Origin: Agrobacterium tumefaciens
GTDB taxonomy: Bacteria; Pseudomonadota; Alphaproteobacteria; Rhizobiales; Rhizobiaceae
Length of the DNA stretch: 64,000 bases
Assembly (NCBI RefSeq): GCF_005221325.1
Contig: NZ_CP039888.1
Location: forward strand, 1,240,001-1,304,000
Direction: 5' to 3'
The translations under genes and the position numbers were made by a program. The notes under the pieces are model-generated. The model searched no databases. It had not been told where the DNA came from and saw nothing but the letters and a program-made list of their open reading frames with translations. This document shows positions 7,901 to 14,962 of this stretch, in pieces. Every line of letters starts with the position of its first letter. The first letter of the stretch is position 1.

Positions 7901-7940
7901 CCTCCCTCCCTCCCGTGATCTTGGGATCGAGGGAGGGAGG
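7901..7940. other. Perfect 12-bp hairpin with G-runs, candidate phage origin or packaging element
   Basis: CCTCCCTCCCTC (7901-7912) is exactly complemented by GAGGGAGGGAGG (7929-7940) around a 16-base loop. It lies in the only sizeable gap among the phage genes, between the peptidase and rep. The G-strand carries three or four G-tracts one base apart, which could fold as a quadruplex. No U-run follows on either strand, which argues against a simple terminator. Confidence 0.5.
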
Positions 7941-8001
7941 CACGGCTACGCGCCCGCCGAGTTGACGGCGGGTGCGCTTTTCATTCGCCAAAGAGGCTTG
8001 G

Positions 8002-8646
8002 TTACAGGGAGCGGCCAATATCTCGCCAATTGGCGAGTTCCCAATGGGCTGGATCGTAAAACGACCAGTCACCGCCCCATACGACCTGGACGCCCATCGA
8101 GGCCGCGACTTCCTTGCCGATATGTCCGACAAGGTCCCACTGCTTCCGCGTGAGGTCCCACGCTTTCGTGCCGTGCACGATATCAACGGCAAAGCCGTGA
8201 TTGTGGGCCGACTGCCCCGGTTTCGCTTTGCTCAGGCCCTTAACGTACAATCGTTGCTGCTCCACATCATCGCGATAAACGCAATGTGCGAACATTGGCA
8301 CGCCAAGTTTTGCGAAACGCTTAATTAGCTTTCGCTCAAATTCGAGCAAAGTAGGATGCCCCCGAGAGCGATCAGCACGATTGTGCTGACCCTTGTGCCG
8401 TTCGCTGAGAAGGAATGATCTATCGATCACCCCCCTCAGTTCCGCGGCGTATTTGTCGCCGTCAGGCGGTACCGCCCGCTCCGGCTGATCCCCCTCCGGG
8501 GCCGCCCTATTGTTCGCCTCCATTCGGGGCAGGGGCAGTTTCGCCGGGTTCTTCACCGGCTGCGCCTTGTGCTGGTATCTGTTCGCTACCAGCGCCAGCA
8601 ACCGTTCCCGGAGCGTTGGAGACGACGGTTTCTGCAGGTCTGCCAT
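8002..8646 (-). CDS. M15-family peptidoglycan peptidase (phage endolysin)
   Basis: 214 residues. The zinc-peptidase motif SAHNHGFAVDIVH and the later DPAHWEL define the M15 (VanY/endolysin) fold; His, Asp and His ligands are all present. It should cleave peptide cross-links during phage release or entry. The start at 8646 has a strong GGAGGAAG four bases upstream, which means the first 140 bases are also coding, in another frame, for the end of the previous gene (8507-9100). The N-terminal ~70 residues are basic and low complexity. Confidence 0.88.
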   Translation of the reverse strand: MADLQKPSSPTLRERLLALVANRYQHKAQPVKNPAKLPLPRMEANNRAAPEGDQPERAVPPDGDKYAAELRGVIDRSFLLSERHKGQHNRADRSRGHPTLLEFERKLIKRFAKLGVPMFAHCVYRDDVEQQRLYVKGLSKAKPGQSAHNHGFAVDIVHGTKAWDLTRKQWDLVGHIGKEVAASMGVQVVWGGDWSFYDPAHWELANWRDIGRSL

Positions 8647-9100
8647 TTTCTTCCTCCATACGCCGACGCGCGAGCGCGGCTTCGAATTCGTCCGCCTGCT
8701 GCGCGAGGCGACGCTCCAAATTCTGGTTCATGCGGAACATCATTTCTTCGAGTTCCGGATTGCGATGCCGCCGGTTTGCGATCTTGGTGAAGACCACCGG
8801 ATCGACAACCTCAGAGAACGTGGGTTCAAGGTCCGCACTGACATACTGGACCACGCCGGAACCTTTCTCGGCGTACACGCGGAAGGTCCCCGCCGCGTTG
8901 AACTCCACCGTTTCCTGCCCTTCGGGGAGGGTGCAGAGAAACCGCTCCTCATCATCCACGCGGATGAAGAATGACGTGACGGCCTCGAGATTAAAATCGA
9001 TGCGCACACGACGCTCGGCGATGTCCGAGCCGGAGAAGACAATCGCGGTATCGGGCGCAAGCGCCGACCAGCGAGCGAGAGAATTGAGCTTTACGACCAT
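8507..9100 (-). CDS. Microvirus protein following VP1 (scaffold or accessory, unassigned)
   Basis: 197 residues. Residues 1-110 look beta-rich (FFIRVDDEERFLCTLPEG, FRVYAEKGSGVVQYVSADL). Residues ~115-155 form a charged helix, likely coiled coil (LEEMMFRMNQNLERRLAQQA). The tail is Gly/Pro/Glu-rich and disordered. Position directly after VP1 (3 bp gap) is where microviruses carry internal scaffolding or small structural proteins, but no specific family could be recognised. Its last 140 bases overlap the peptidase gene. Confidence 0.7.
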   Translation of the reverse strand: MVVKLNSLARWSALAPDTAIVFSGSDIAERRVRIDFNLEAVTSFFIRVDDEERFLCTLPEGQETVEFNAAGTFRVYAEKGSGVVQYVSADLEPTFSEVVDPVVFTKIANRRHRNPELEEMMFRMNQNLERRLAQQADEFEAALARRRMEEENGRPAETVVSNAPGTVAGAGSEQIPAQGAAGEEPGETAPAPNGGEQ

Positions 9101-9103
9101 TGA

Positions 9104-10765
9104 TCAAGCCTCCTTTTCAATGCGTCCCTGCGGAGCGACCGCAAGCACCTTTTCGTAATCGTCCGTGGCCTCAACCAGATGGCCGCCGAACACGGTGTTT
9201 CCTTCGATGAAAACATCGCCCTGCGTGACGACTTCGAAGGGGTCCTGATTGGTGACGACAAACGGTTTCGTGTGCATGTTCGTGCACAGGTAGAAATCCG
9301 TCGAAAGCGTGGGATTGATCGTCTCGACAGCCCAAATGCGCTGCCGGTCTTCATCGAAGCCGGTGTTAACCGTGGGGCGGTAGAACCGCCCACCGACGCG
9401 GGGTGTGTCGATGATCCAGCGACCATTGAGCGGCTCATAACCGAACGTGGAGTTCGGCGTGGAATGAGACGTGTCGATGCGGCTGTTTTTCACCACATCG
9501 ACCTTTTCGGGATCGAGCGTATCACGCAGATACTGCGGCAAATCATCGACCGACAGGCTATTAAGCCATGGATCTTCCTGCCGCTCGAAAAGCTGGTCGG
9601 GAGTGATCTCCGCCACGACCATGATGATGCCGCCCGTGTTGATGCGCGGCATCTGGATCGACATATCGAGACCCGTCATGCCGTTGACCACACTTTCCGT
9701 CAGGTTGCCGGCATCCGAAGCATAACGCTTGGACATGCCGAAAATCGTCTTGCGATCGGAGAGCAGCATTGGCTGCTTGAACGCCTGATCGGGAATGGAA
9801 ATGGCATCCATCAGCAAATTGATGATGTAATCATCGTGCTGATTATACTGCTGGCGAAGGCGGGCAAACGCCTGTGTTTTGCGGGCCATCTCGATATTGG
9901 AAAGCGACACGGAAATGCCGTTCTCCTCAAGTTCGGCCCAAATGTCCGGGCCAGCGGCAGCAACGGAATGCCGCATAGCGAGCTTCGCAGCACCGGCAAG
10001 GAGCGGTTCTTCTGCGCCCTGAACGAGATACGCAGTCGGATATACGGCGTTGCCGCCCGCCTCCTGTATCGTCGCATTTGTGAGCGGTGTGCCGTGCTTG
10101 TCGTAATAGCCGATACCCGAAAGCCGCAACTGCTGAGACGCAATGTTGAGCGGCACCTCGCCGTCGATAACAGCCTGATCGAAATCGGGAACGATATGGC
10201 TGAAACGCTCATGCGACCAGAAGGCCGGAGCCAGCGTTGCATCAAGACGCGTGCGGAGCGCCAAATCCGGCGAACGGTTCTTCGCACGGAAGTTCCAGAT
10301 TTGGTTATAGGCCTCGATATACGAGGAATTCACCATCTGGTCCGCACGGCCATGTAGGCCTAGATAGCGGTAAATGTCGTTCGAGCCGTGCGCACCGAAC
10401 GCCACCTGCTCAATGAAGGCGACAACCATCTCGCCTTCGAGCGGCGGCTTGCCTTCATACGACAGGTTCAGCTGGTCCATCGAACCGTTGAAGCGTTCGA
10501 GAGCCAGCATCGGCACAAAATAGGCCATGACGCGCACGTTAATCGCGTTCATGAGCACTTCCGCCGTTTCCATCATCTCGAAGGAAAAACGGAGGCGGCC
10601 AGAGCGGACAGCGTCTTCGCGCAAAAGCGGGAAAGCCGCAATCGGCACGCACTTGCCAGCGGGGAGGGACGTGATACCCCTCGCAGAATGCTTGCGCATC
10701 GTGCGGGGAGCCACCAAAGGCTCCGTCCGCGTGCGGCTATTTGTGATTGAATTTGGTCCTGCCAT
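9104..10765 (-). CDS. Microvirus major capsid protein VP1 (F-like)
   Basis: A 553-residue single jelly-roll capsid protein of Microviridae, of which 60 copies build the T=1 shell. Recognisable parts are the N-terminal ITSLPAGKCVPIAAFPLL, the FSFEMMETAEVLMNAINVRV strand pair, the VVAEITPDQLFERQEDPW segment and the C-terminal FVVTNQDPFEVVTQGDVF. Length is in the usual 500-600 range. Its start overlaps the J-like gene by 29 bases. It sits between VP2/J and the unassigned protein at 8507. Confidence 0.9.
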   Translation of the reverse strand: MAGPNSITNSRTRTEPLVAPRTMRKHSARGITSLPAGKCVPIAAFPLLREDAVRSGRLRFSFEMMETAEVLMNAINVRVMAYFVPMLALERFNGSMDQLNLSYEGKPPLEGEMVVAFIEQVAFGAHGSNDIYRYLGLHGRADQMVNSSYIEAYNQIWNFRAKNRSPDLALRTRLDATLAPAFWSHERFSHIVPDFDQAVIDGEVPLNIASQQLRLSGIGYYDKHGTPLTNATIQEAGGNAVYPTAYLVQGAEEPLLAGAAKLAMRHSVAAAGPDIWAELEENGISVSLSNIEMARKTQAFARLRQQYNQHDDYIINLLMDAISIPDQAFKQPMLLSDRKTIFGMSKRYASDAGNLTESVVNGMTGLDMSIQMPRINTGGIIMVVAEITPDQLFERQEDPWLNSLSVDDLPQYLRDTLDPEKVDVVKNSRIDTSHSTPNSTFGYEPLNGRWIIDTPRVGGRFYRPTVNTGFDEDRQRIWAVETINPTLSTDFYLCTNMHTKPFVVTNQDPFEVVTQGDVFIEGNTVFGGHLVEATDDYEKVLAVAPQGRIEKEA

Positions 10766-10856
10766 TTTGGGTTCCTTTCTTGAACCTTTTGAAAACTTTC
10801 TTTACCGTCACCGCCGCACGCCTACAGGTGCGACACCGTTTCTTTGGAGAAGGCAT
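10737..10856 (-). CDS. J-like basic DNA-packaging peptide (39 aa)
   Basis: A 39-residue peptide, MPSPKKRCRTCRRAA followed by VTVKKVFKRFKKG and ending NGRTKFNHK, with 15 Lys/Arg and no acidic residue. AGGGG lies about seven bases before its ATG. Its 3' end overlaps the VP1 start by 29 bases in another frame. Short, extremely basic peptides encoded next to the capsid gene (J or VP8) bind the single-stranded genome inside microvirus shells; this one fits by charge, size and position. Identification is by these properties, not by sequence similarity. Confidence 0.72.
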   Translation of the reverse strand: MPSPKKRCRTCRRAAVTVKKVFKRFKKGTQNGRTKFNHK

Positions 10857-10859
10857 AAA

Positions 10860-10985
10860 ATGACCCCTGTTCAGTCTCAGGCCCTTGATTTACTTGCCAA
10901 AATATTCATTTGGACCGTAAAGGGCTTCGCCCTCGCTTTCGGCATAAGTATCGCAGCCGGTATTATCGCCGCTTTCTTCATCTAG
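10860..10985 (+). CDS. Small membrane peptide on the opposite strand of the microvirus (41 aa, tentative)
   Basis: ATG at 10860 with GGAGAAGG nine bases upstream. The product is 41 residues, MTPVQSQALDLLAKIF then a continuous hydrophobic stretch ending SIAAGIIAAFFI, i.e. one membrane helix. It runs against all other phage genes and starts 4 bp from the J-like start, back to back. Being on the non-virion-sense strand it could be transcribed only from double-stranded (replicative or prophage) DNA. A competing 34-codon minus-strand frame covers the same DNA, so it is tentative. Confidence 0.4.
   Translation: MTPVQSQALDLLAKIFIWTVKGFALAFGISIAAGIIAAFFI
10877..10981 (-). CDS. Short frame coupled to the VP2 stop (34 aa, tentative)
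   Basis: The ATG at 10981 overlaps the VP2 stop as ATGA, and 34 codons follow (opening MKKAAIIPAAILMPKARA). Coupling to VP2 and the need to fill a 121-bp gap speak for it; the low complexity and the rival antisense frame at 10860-10985 speak against. No family recognised. Confidence 0.3.
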   Translation of the reverse strand: MKKAAIIPAAILMPKARAKPFTVQMNILASKSRA

Positions 10986-11982
10986 CGCGGGATAAACTCG
11001 GCACCATTTCTCTGATCTCATCGAAATACTTCTTGCGATACTTCGGGTCGGGCTTCGTTGCTTTCGCACGATGATAACGCCCCGTGCCATAGGCATCATT
11101 GGCCGTCTTTGCGTTTCGGTATGCCGAATACGCAGCATCGCCTAGAAACTTAACAGCACCGCCGATAGTCGAGAAAATCTCGTTATCGCCGTAGATAGTT
11201 TCCGTAGTTTCAGCATCCGGAAACCACGGGGCATGAAACCAGCCTTTACGGCCATCATTCAGCCCCATGCTAGAAACGGTAGGATCATCCCCACCGACCA
11301 ACGTACCTTCACCCGGCTTATTGCCGCCGGACTTCGTGAAGGAACTCGACCGAGACGCAAGGCTTGCGCCCGCGCCGGACGGCCGCCGTTCGAAATCGCC
11401 CTGGGCGAACGAACCGACACCACGCGCAACACCGGACAAAGCAGACGCGTTGAGCGCTGCAATCTGGCTTTCAACCAGCCGGTATTCCTGTTCGCGCTTG
11501 CTATCCGCGAACGGGTCAAAGTTGGACATGAAATCCCCAACAGCGCCGACCGCATCAGCGGCGACCGATCCACCAACCGCCTGCCGAACAGGCGCTTGAC
11601 GGGCAGGGGATGGAGACGCAGTCAAAGGAGTGGACGACAGCGGAGCAAAGCCCGCCCCGGCGTTATAGTTCGAAGCCGCACCACTGCGAACGAGCGTCAG
11701 CGGGTTAAACCCCGCTTTCGTCGCATCCTCGACAAGATTGCCGAGAACGGTGCGGCTGTACGCCCGAGCCTCATCAAGTTGAGCGCGGTCATACGCCCGA
11801 CTTTCCTCCAACTCGGTCCGGTTGTAAGCCCGTTCTTCCGTCCGGTCCTCCAACTGCCATTCACGCTGCTGCTCGGCAGCAGCCATGTCATTGGCGTATT
11901 GCTGGTTGGCCTGTTTTTTTGCGGCCTTATTCTTGAGAGCACTCCCGGCGATACCAGCGATCGCGGGAATGAGGAAATTCAG
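10978..11982 (-). CDS. Microvirus DNA pilot / minor capsid protein VP2 (H-like), CTG start proposed
   Basis: Up to 334 residues. The first ATG (11886) would cut off a hydrophobic glycine-containing N-terminus (LNFLIPAIAGIAGSALKNKA) that pilot proteins usually have. The open frame reaches back to a CTG at 11982, 11 bases after AGGAGG and four bases after the previous gene's stop, and no ATG, GTG or TTG exists there. The middle has a long charged coiled-coil (residues ~33-75: REWQLEDRTEERAYNRTELE), the part that in phiX174 H forms the DNA-conducting tube. The rest is Gly/Ser/Ala-rich. Confidence 0.78.
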   Translation of the reverse strand: MNFLIPAIAGIAGSALKNKAAKKQANQQYANDMAAAEQQREWQLEDRTEERAYNRTELEESRAYDRAQLDEARAYSRTVLGNLVEDATKAGFNPLTLVRSGAASNYNAGAGFAPLSSTPLTASPSPARQAPVRQAVGGSVAADAVGAVGDFMSNFDPFADSKREQEYRLVESQIAALNASALSGVARGVGSFAQGDFERRPSGAGASLASRSSSFTKSGGNKPGEGTLVGGDDPTVSSMGLNDGRKGWFHAPWFPDAETTETIYGDNEIFSTIGGAVKFLGDAAYSAYRNAKTANDAYGTGRYHRAKATKPDPKYRKKYFDEIREMVPSLSRAR

Positions 11983-11985
11983 GAA

Positions 11986-12216
11986 TTAACGAACCTCCTG
12001 TGTTTTGGGTTTCGACACGCGCTTGCGCTTGGGCTTAGGAGCCTGCTTTCCCGCGAACACGAAATCCGCGAGAAGGAGCAGACCAGCGACAACCCAAGCC
12101 TCGAACTTAGCAGAGAGCGACGGATCGACCGCCATAGCGCCGGACAAGGCCGACGCCGCTAATGCGCCGAAGCGCATCGCAAGCGGCTTAATGAGAACAG
12201 ACACGAAATTTTTCAT
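11986..12216 (-). CDS. Small microvirus membrane protein, possible holin
   Basis: 76 residues from the ATG at 12216 (GAAGGGA upstream). A moderately hydrophobic N-terminal half (VLIKPLAMRFGALAASALSG) is followed by a clear membrane helix (AWVVAGLLLLADFVFAG) and a strongly basic tail (KPKRKRVSKPK). Size and layout resemble small holins, and the phage also encodes a peptidoglycan peptidase that would need one; this is inference. It is the first phage gene inside the right Xer site and is followed at once by VP2. Confidence 0.6.
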   Translation of the reverse strand: MKNFVSVLIKPLAMRFGALAASALSGAMAVDPSLSAKFEAWVVAGLLLLADFVFAGKQAPKPKRKRVSKPKTQEVR

Positions 12217-12254
12217 GAACGATCCCTTCCAGATGTTCACGAAATTCCCCAATT

Positions 12255-12282
12255 ACATCGCATAAGATAGATTATGGAACTT
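12255..12282 (+). repeat. dif: dif-like Xer site, right end of the microvirus prophage
   Basis: XerC-type arm ACATCGCATAA (12255-12265), centre GATAGA (12266-12271), XerD-type arm TTATGGAACTT (12272-12282). Same orientation as the site at 6241-6268; 16 consecutive bases TCGCATAAGATAGATT are shared. Its XerD arm keeps the canonical TTATG, suggesting that this right half derives from the host dif. Confidence 0.82.
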
Positions 12283-12354
12283 ATTCGTTTATGAAATCCC
12301 GGATTTGCGTGACTATCGCTTGTTCAAGCACCCTACGTATCCCGCAACTGACAC

Positions 12355-13080
12355 TTAGATCGATTTCAGCGAAACACGCTTTTCAAGCTCAGCCGCCTGT
12401 TCCTTGCGTTCACTGTAACGATCCGTGAGATAGTCGGAAGCGTCACGCGTCAGCAATGTGAATTTCACCAGCTCCTCGCAGACATCCACGACCCGGTCAT
12501 AATAGGACGAAGGCTTCATCCGGCCATCCGCGTCGAATTCCTGAAACGCCCGGGCCACAGAGGATTGGTTGGGAATGGTGATCATTCGCATCCACCGGCC
12601 GAGAATCCGCATCTGGTTCACGGCGTTGAAGGACTGGCTGCCGCCTGAAACTTCCATGACGGCGAGCGTCTTGCCCTGTGTCGGCCGGATCGATCCGGCC
12701 GCGAGCGGAATCCAGTCGATCTGCGATTTCATGACTCCGGTCATCGCGCCGTGGCGCTCCGGGCTTACCCAGACCTGGCCTTCCGACCATTGCGCGAGTT
12801 CACGCAGTTCCTGCACCTTGGGATGGCTCGCCGGTGCCTCATCGGGCAAAGGCAGGCCTTTCGGGTCGAATATCCGAACCTCCCCACCGAGCCGTTCGAG
12901 CAACCGACCCGCTTCGAATGCAAGCAGGCGACTATAAGAAACCTCGCGCAGAGACCCGTAAAGGATCAGGATGCGCGGCTTGTGGGTCGAAAATGCCGGA
13001 CGCAGAGCTTGCTCGTCAATTTCGTGCAGGTGTTGCGCCTGCAGTGCGGGAAATGTGTCACGCAATGCGCTTTCCTTCAT
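12355..13080 (-). CDS. arsH: ArsH, NADPH-dependent FMN reductase / organoarsenical oxidase
   Basis: 241 residues from the ATG at 13080; an upstream ATG at 13101 has its purine run too close and would deepen the overlap with arsC. Flavodoxin-like NADPH:FMN domain: [20 protein letters not shown] binds the FMN phosphate, then [20 protein letters not shown] and [20 protein letters not shown]. ArsH oxidises trivalent methyl- and aromatic arsenicals to the less toxic pentavalent forms. It is the last gene of arsR-acr3-arsC-arsH. Confidence 0.92.
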   Translation of the reverse strand: MKESALRDTFPALQAQHLHEIDEQALRPAFSTHKPRILILYGSLREVSYSRLLAFEAGRLLERLGGEVRIFDPKGLPLPDEAPASHPKVQELRELAQWSEGQVWVSPERHGAMTGVMKSQIDWIPLAAGSIRPTQGKTLAVMEVSGGSQSFNAVNQMRILGRWMRMITIPNQSSVARAFQEFDADGRMKPSSYYDRVVDVCEELVKFTLLTRDASDYLTDRYSERKEQAAELEKRVSLKSI

Positions 13081-13486
13081 TGTCGAGGACCTGCTCGCCA
13101 TCCTCTTTAAAGAATGGCCCCTTCAACGTCGCGGGTAGAATATCCAGAACGACCTCCGAGGGGCGGGCAAGCCGGGTGCCCAGCGGTGTGATGACGAAGG
13201 GCCGGTTGATAAGGATCGGCGTTTCTATCATCGCATCGAGCAGCTGATCATCGGTTAAGTCCGGATTATCGAGACGGAGCGCGGCATAGGGGGTCCCCTT
13301 CTCGCGTATGGCTTCGCGTACTGTCAGACCAGCATCGGCAATCATTTTTGCGAGCTGTTCACGCGTCGGCGGTTCCCGCAGGTACTCTACCACGGTCGGC
13401 TCGATTCCTGCTGCCCGGATCAGCGCCAGCGTATTGCGAGACGTTCCACACGACGGATTGTGAAAAATCGTGGCATTCATACTCAT
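13058..13486 (-). CDS. arsC: Arsenate reductase, glutaredoxin-dependent (ArsC)
   Basis: 142 residues with the active-site loop [16 protein letters not shown] (catalytic Cys near residue 12) and the downstream REPPTREQL and Arg-rich positions of the ArsC/Spx fold. It reduces arsenate to arsenite using glutathione and glutaredoxin; arsenite is then exported by Acr3. The start overlaps the acr3 stop by 4 bp (ATGA) and the stop lies inside the arsH 5' end. C-terminal residues ([19 protein letters not shown]) match the family. Confidence 0.93.
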   Translation of the reverse strand: MSMNATIFHNPSCGTSRNTLALIRAAGIEPTVVEYLREPPTREQLAKMIADAGLTVREAIREKGTPYAALRLDNPDLTDDQLLDAMIETPILINRPFVITPLGTRLARPSEVVLDILPATLKGPFFKEDGEQVLDNEGKRIA

Positions 13487-14541
13487 TGCCTTTCGGTCAT
13501 TATCGTTCGGGAAACGGCAGGCGCAGCCTCATACCAGCCCTTAGAGCGGTTCACGATCCAGACGACAGAAAGCATGACCGGGACTTCGATGAGGACGCCG
13601 ACGACGGTTGCAAGTGCAGCGCCCGACTGAAGGCCGAACAGGCTGATTGCGGCTGCGACCGCAAGTTCGAAAAAGTTACTGGCGCCGATCAGGGCTGAAG
13701 GACCGGCAACGCAGTGCCTTTCACCAGCCATCCGATTGAGGAGATAGGCAAGCCCGGAATTCAGATAGACCTGGATCAGGATCGGGATGGCGAGCAGGCC
13801 GATGACGGCCGGCTGGGCGATGATCTGCTCGCCCTGAAAGGCGAAAAGAAGAACCAGTGTCGCAAGCAGCGCCATCAGCGAGATCGGCTGGAACGTTGAG
13901 AGAAAACGATCCAGCGTTCCTGACGTGCCAGCCGCCACGAGCCTGCTCCTTATTGTCTGCGCGATAATGACGGGCACGACAATATAAAGCGCCACGGAGA
14001 GAATGAGCGTGTCCCACGGAACGGTGATGGCCGAAAGGCCGAGCAACAGGCCGACGATCGGGGCAAACGCCACGACCATGATCGCATCGTTGAGTGCGAC
14101 CTGCGACAGCGTGAACAGCGGCTCACCGCGTGTGAGGTTGCTCCAGACGAAGACCATAGCGGTGCATGGGGCCGCGGCAAGGATGATCAGCCCGGCGATG
14201 TAGGAACCGATCTGATCCGCCGAAAGATACGGGCGGAACAACCAGCCGATGAAAAACCAGCCCAACATGGCCATCGAGAACGGCTTGACGGCCCAGTTGA
14301 TGAACAGGGTCACGCCGATGCCACGCCAGAATGCGCCGACCTGCGAGAGAGAGCGGAAATCGATTTTCAGCAACATCGGAATGATCATCAGCCAGATCAG
14401 GACCGCGACCGGAATATTCACCCTGGCGATCTCGGCCGCGGCGATGAGCTGAAAGAGGTCGGGCATCAGATGGCCGAGCGCGACACCAACGACGATGCAC
14501 AGAAATACCCAGACGGTCAGATAACGTTCGAAGGCAGACAT
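13483..14541 (-). CDS. acr3: Arsenite efflux permease, Acr3 family
   Basis: 352 residues with about ten hydrophobic helices. The Acr3 signature LAAAPCTAMVFVWSNL, with the essential membrane Cys, is present near residues 123-138, as is the second-repeat helix GASNFFELAVAAAISLFG. The protein exports arsenite across the inner membrane driven by proton motive force. It is called arsB in some annotations but the motif is Acr3. Its ATG overlaps by one base the stop of a 23-codon frame that itself overlaps the arsR stop. Confidence 0.93.
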   Translation of the reverse strand: MSAFERYLTVWVFLCIVVGVALGHLMPDLFQLIAAAEIARVNIPVAVLIWLMIIPMLLKIDFRSLSQVGAFWRGIGVTLFINWAVKPFSMAMLGWFFIGWLFRPYLSADQIGSYIAGLIILAAAPCTAMVFVWSNLTRGEPLFTLSQVALNDAIMVVAFAPIVGLLLGLSAITVPWDTLILSVALYIVVPVIIAQTIRSRLVAAGTSGTLDRFLSTFQPISLMALLATLVLLFAFQGEQIIAQPAVIGLLAIPILIQVYLNSGLAYLLNRMAGERHCVAGPSALIGASNFFELAVAAAISLFGLQSGAALATVVGVLIEVPVMLSVVWIVNRSKGWYEAAPAVSRTIMTERQ

Positions 14542-14612
14542 CAGGCGGAGTCTCCTTGCGGCGTCGTCGCGCCCTCCATGACGCCGACATTGCGCAGGCC
14601 GATGGCGTTCAT
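14541..14612 (-). CDS. 23-codon relay frame between arsR and acr3 (tentative)
   Basis: The ATG at 14612 overlaps the arsR stop (ATGA) and the TGA stop overlaps the acr3 ATG by one base (TGATG). The peptide (MNAIGLRNVGVMEGATTPQG...) matches nothing known. The arrangement would let ribosomes pass from arsR to acr3 without release; it may also be the residue of a lost gene. Confidence 0.35.
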   Translation of the reverse strand: MNAIGLRNVGVMEGATTPQGDSA

Positions 14613-14962
14613 GACGCCTCCGCCTGCTGTTCGCAGCAGGGTGTGAGTTCGGCGACCAACGGAGCGCAAAGTTCGCTCGCGCCGCCGCAGCAATCCTTCA
14701 GCAGAAACAGGGTCAGCGCGCGCAGTCCCTCGAGATCGGCGCGATAGATGATCGACCGGCTTTGCCGCTCGCTCTTGACCAGCCCTGCCCGCGCAAGCGT
14801 GGCGAGATGCGCCGACATCGTGTTCTGGGGAACATCGATGAGACGCGCGAGTTCGCCGGCCGGAATACCCTCCGGCTCGTGTTGCACAAGACGTCGGAAG
14901 GTCTCCAGCCGGGTCGATTGAGCGAGAGCGCCAAGCGCTGTTATTGCACTAATACTATCCAT
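14609..14962 (-). CDS. arsR: ArsR family arsenite-responsive repressor
   Basis: 117 residues, a winged-helix ArsR/SmtB repressor. The DNA-recognition helix region is LIDVPQNTMSAHLATLARAG. The arsenite site is not the classical CxCxxC in the DNA-binding helix; a C-terminal set DCCGGASELC is present instead (CC-x5-C), as in the Acidithiobacillus-type ArsR. Release from DNA on As(III) binding would induce the acr3-arsC-arsH genes. Its start codon lies inside its own operator, seven bases after the -10 box, so the mRNA is probably leaderless. Confidence 0.92.
   Translation of the reverse strand: MDSISAITALGALAQSTRLETFRRLVQHEPEGIPAGELARLIDVPQNTMSAHLATLARAGLVKSERQSRSIIYRADLEGLRALTLFLLKDCCGGASELCAPLVAELTPCCEQQAEAS

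Larger units (their letters stand above)
6241..12282 (-). mobile_element. Microviridae (ssDNA phage) prophage integrated at a dif site
   Basis: A 6,014-bp unit (site to site) bounded by two direct copies of a 28-bp dif-like Xer recombination site. Nearly all genes read on the minus strand in a compact, overlapping arrangement: small membrane protein, VP2-like pilot protein, J-like basic peptide, VP1 major capsid, an unassigned protein, M15 peptidase, Rep, and a basic C-terminal-motif protein. There is no integrase, transposase or repressor, so integration most likely used host XerC/XerD. Size and gene content match Microviridae. All reading frames appear intact, so the phage could be viable. 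Dif-integrated microvirus prophages are known in enterobacteria and Bacteroidetes; here the host is rhizobial. Confidence 0.9.

Noticed and set aside
6241..12282. Interpretation as a small plasmid or filamentous phage integrated by Xer
   Set aside because: VP1-type jelly-roll capsid, pilot protein and microvirus gene order are present; no Zot, pIII or pVIII-like genes and no plasmid partition or mobilisation genes.
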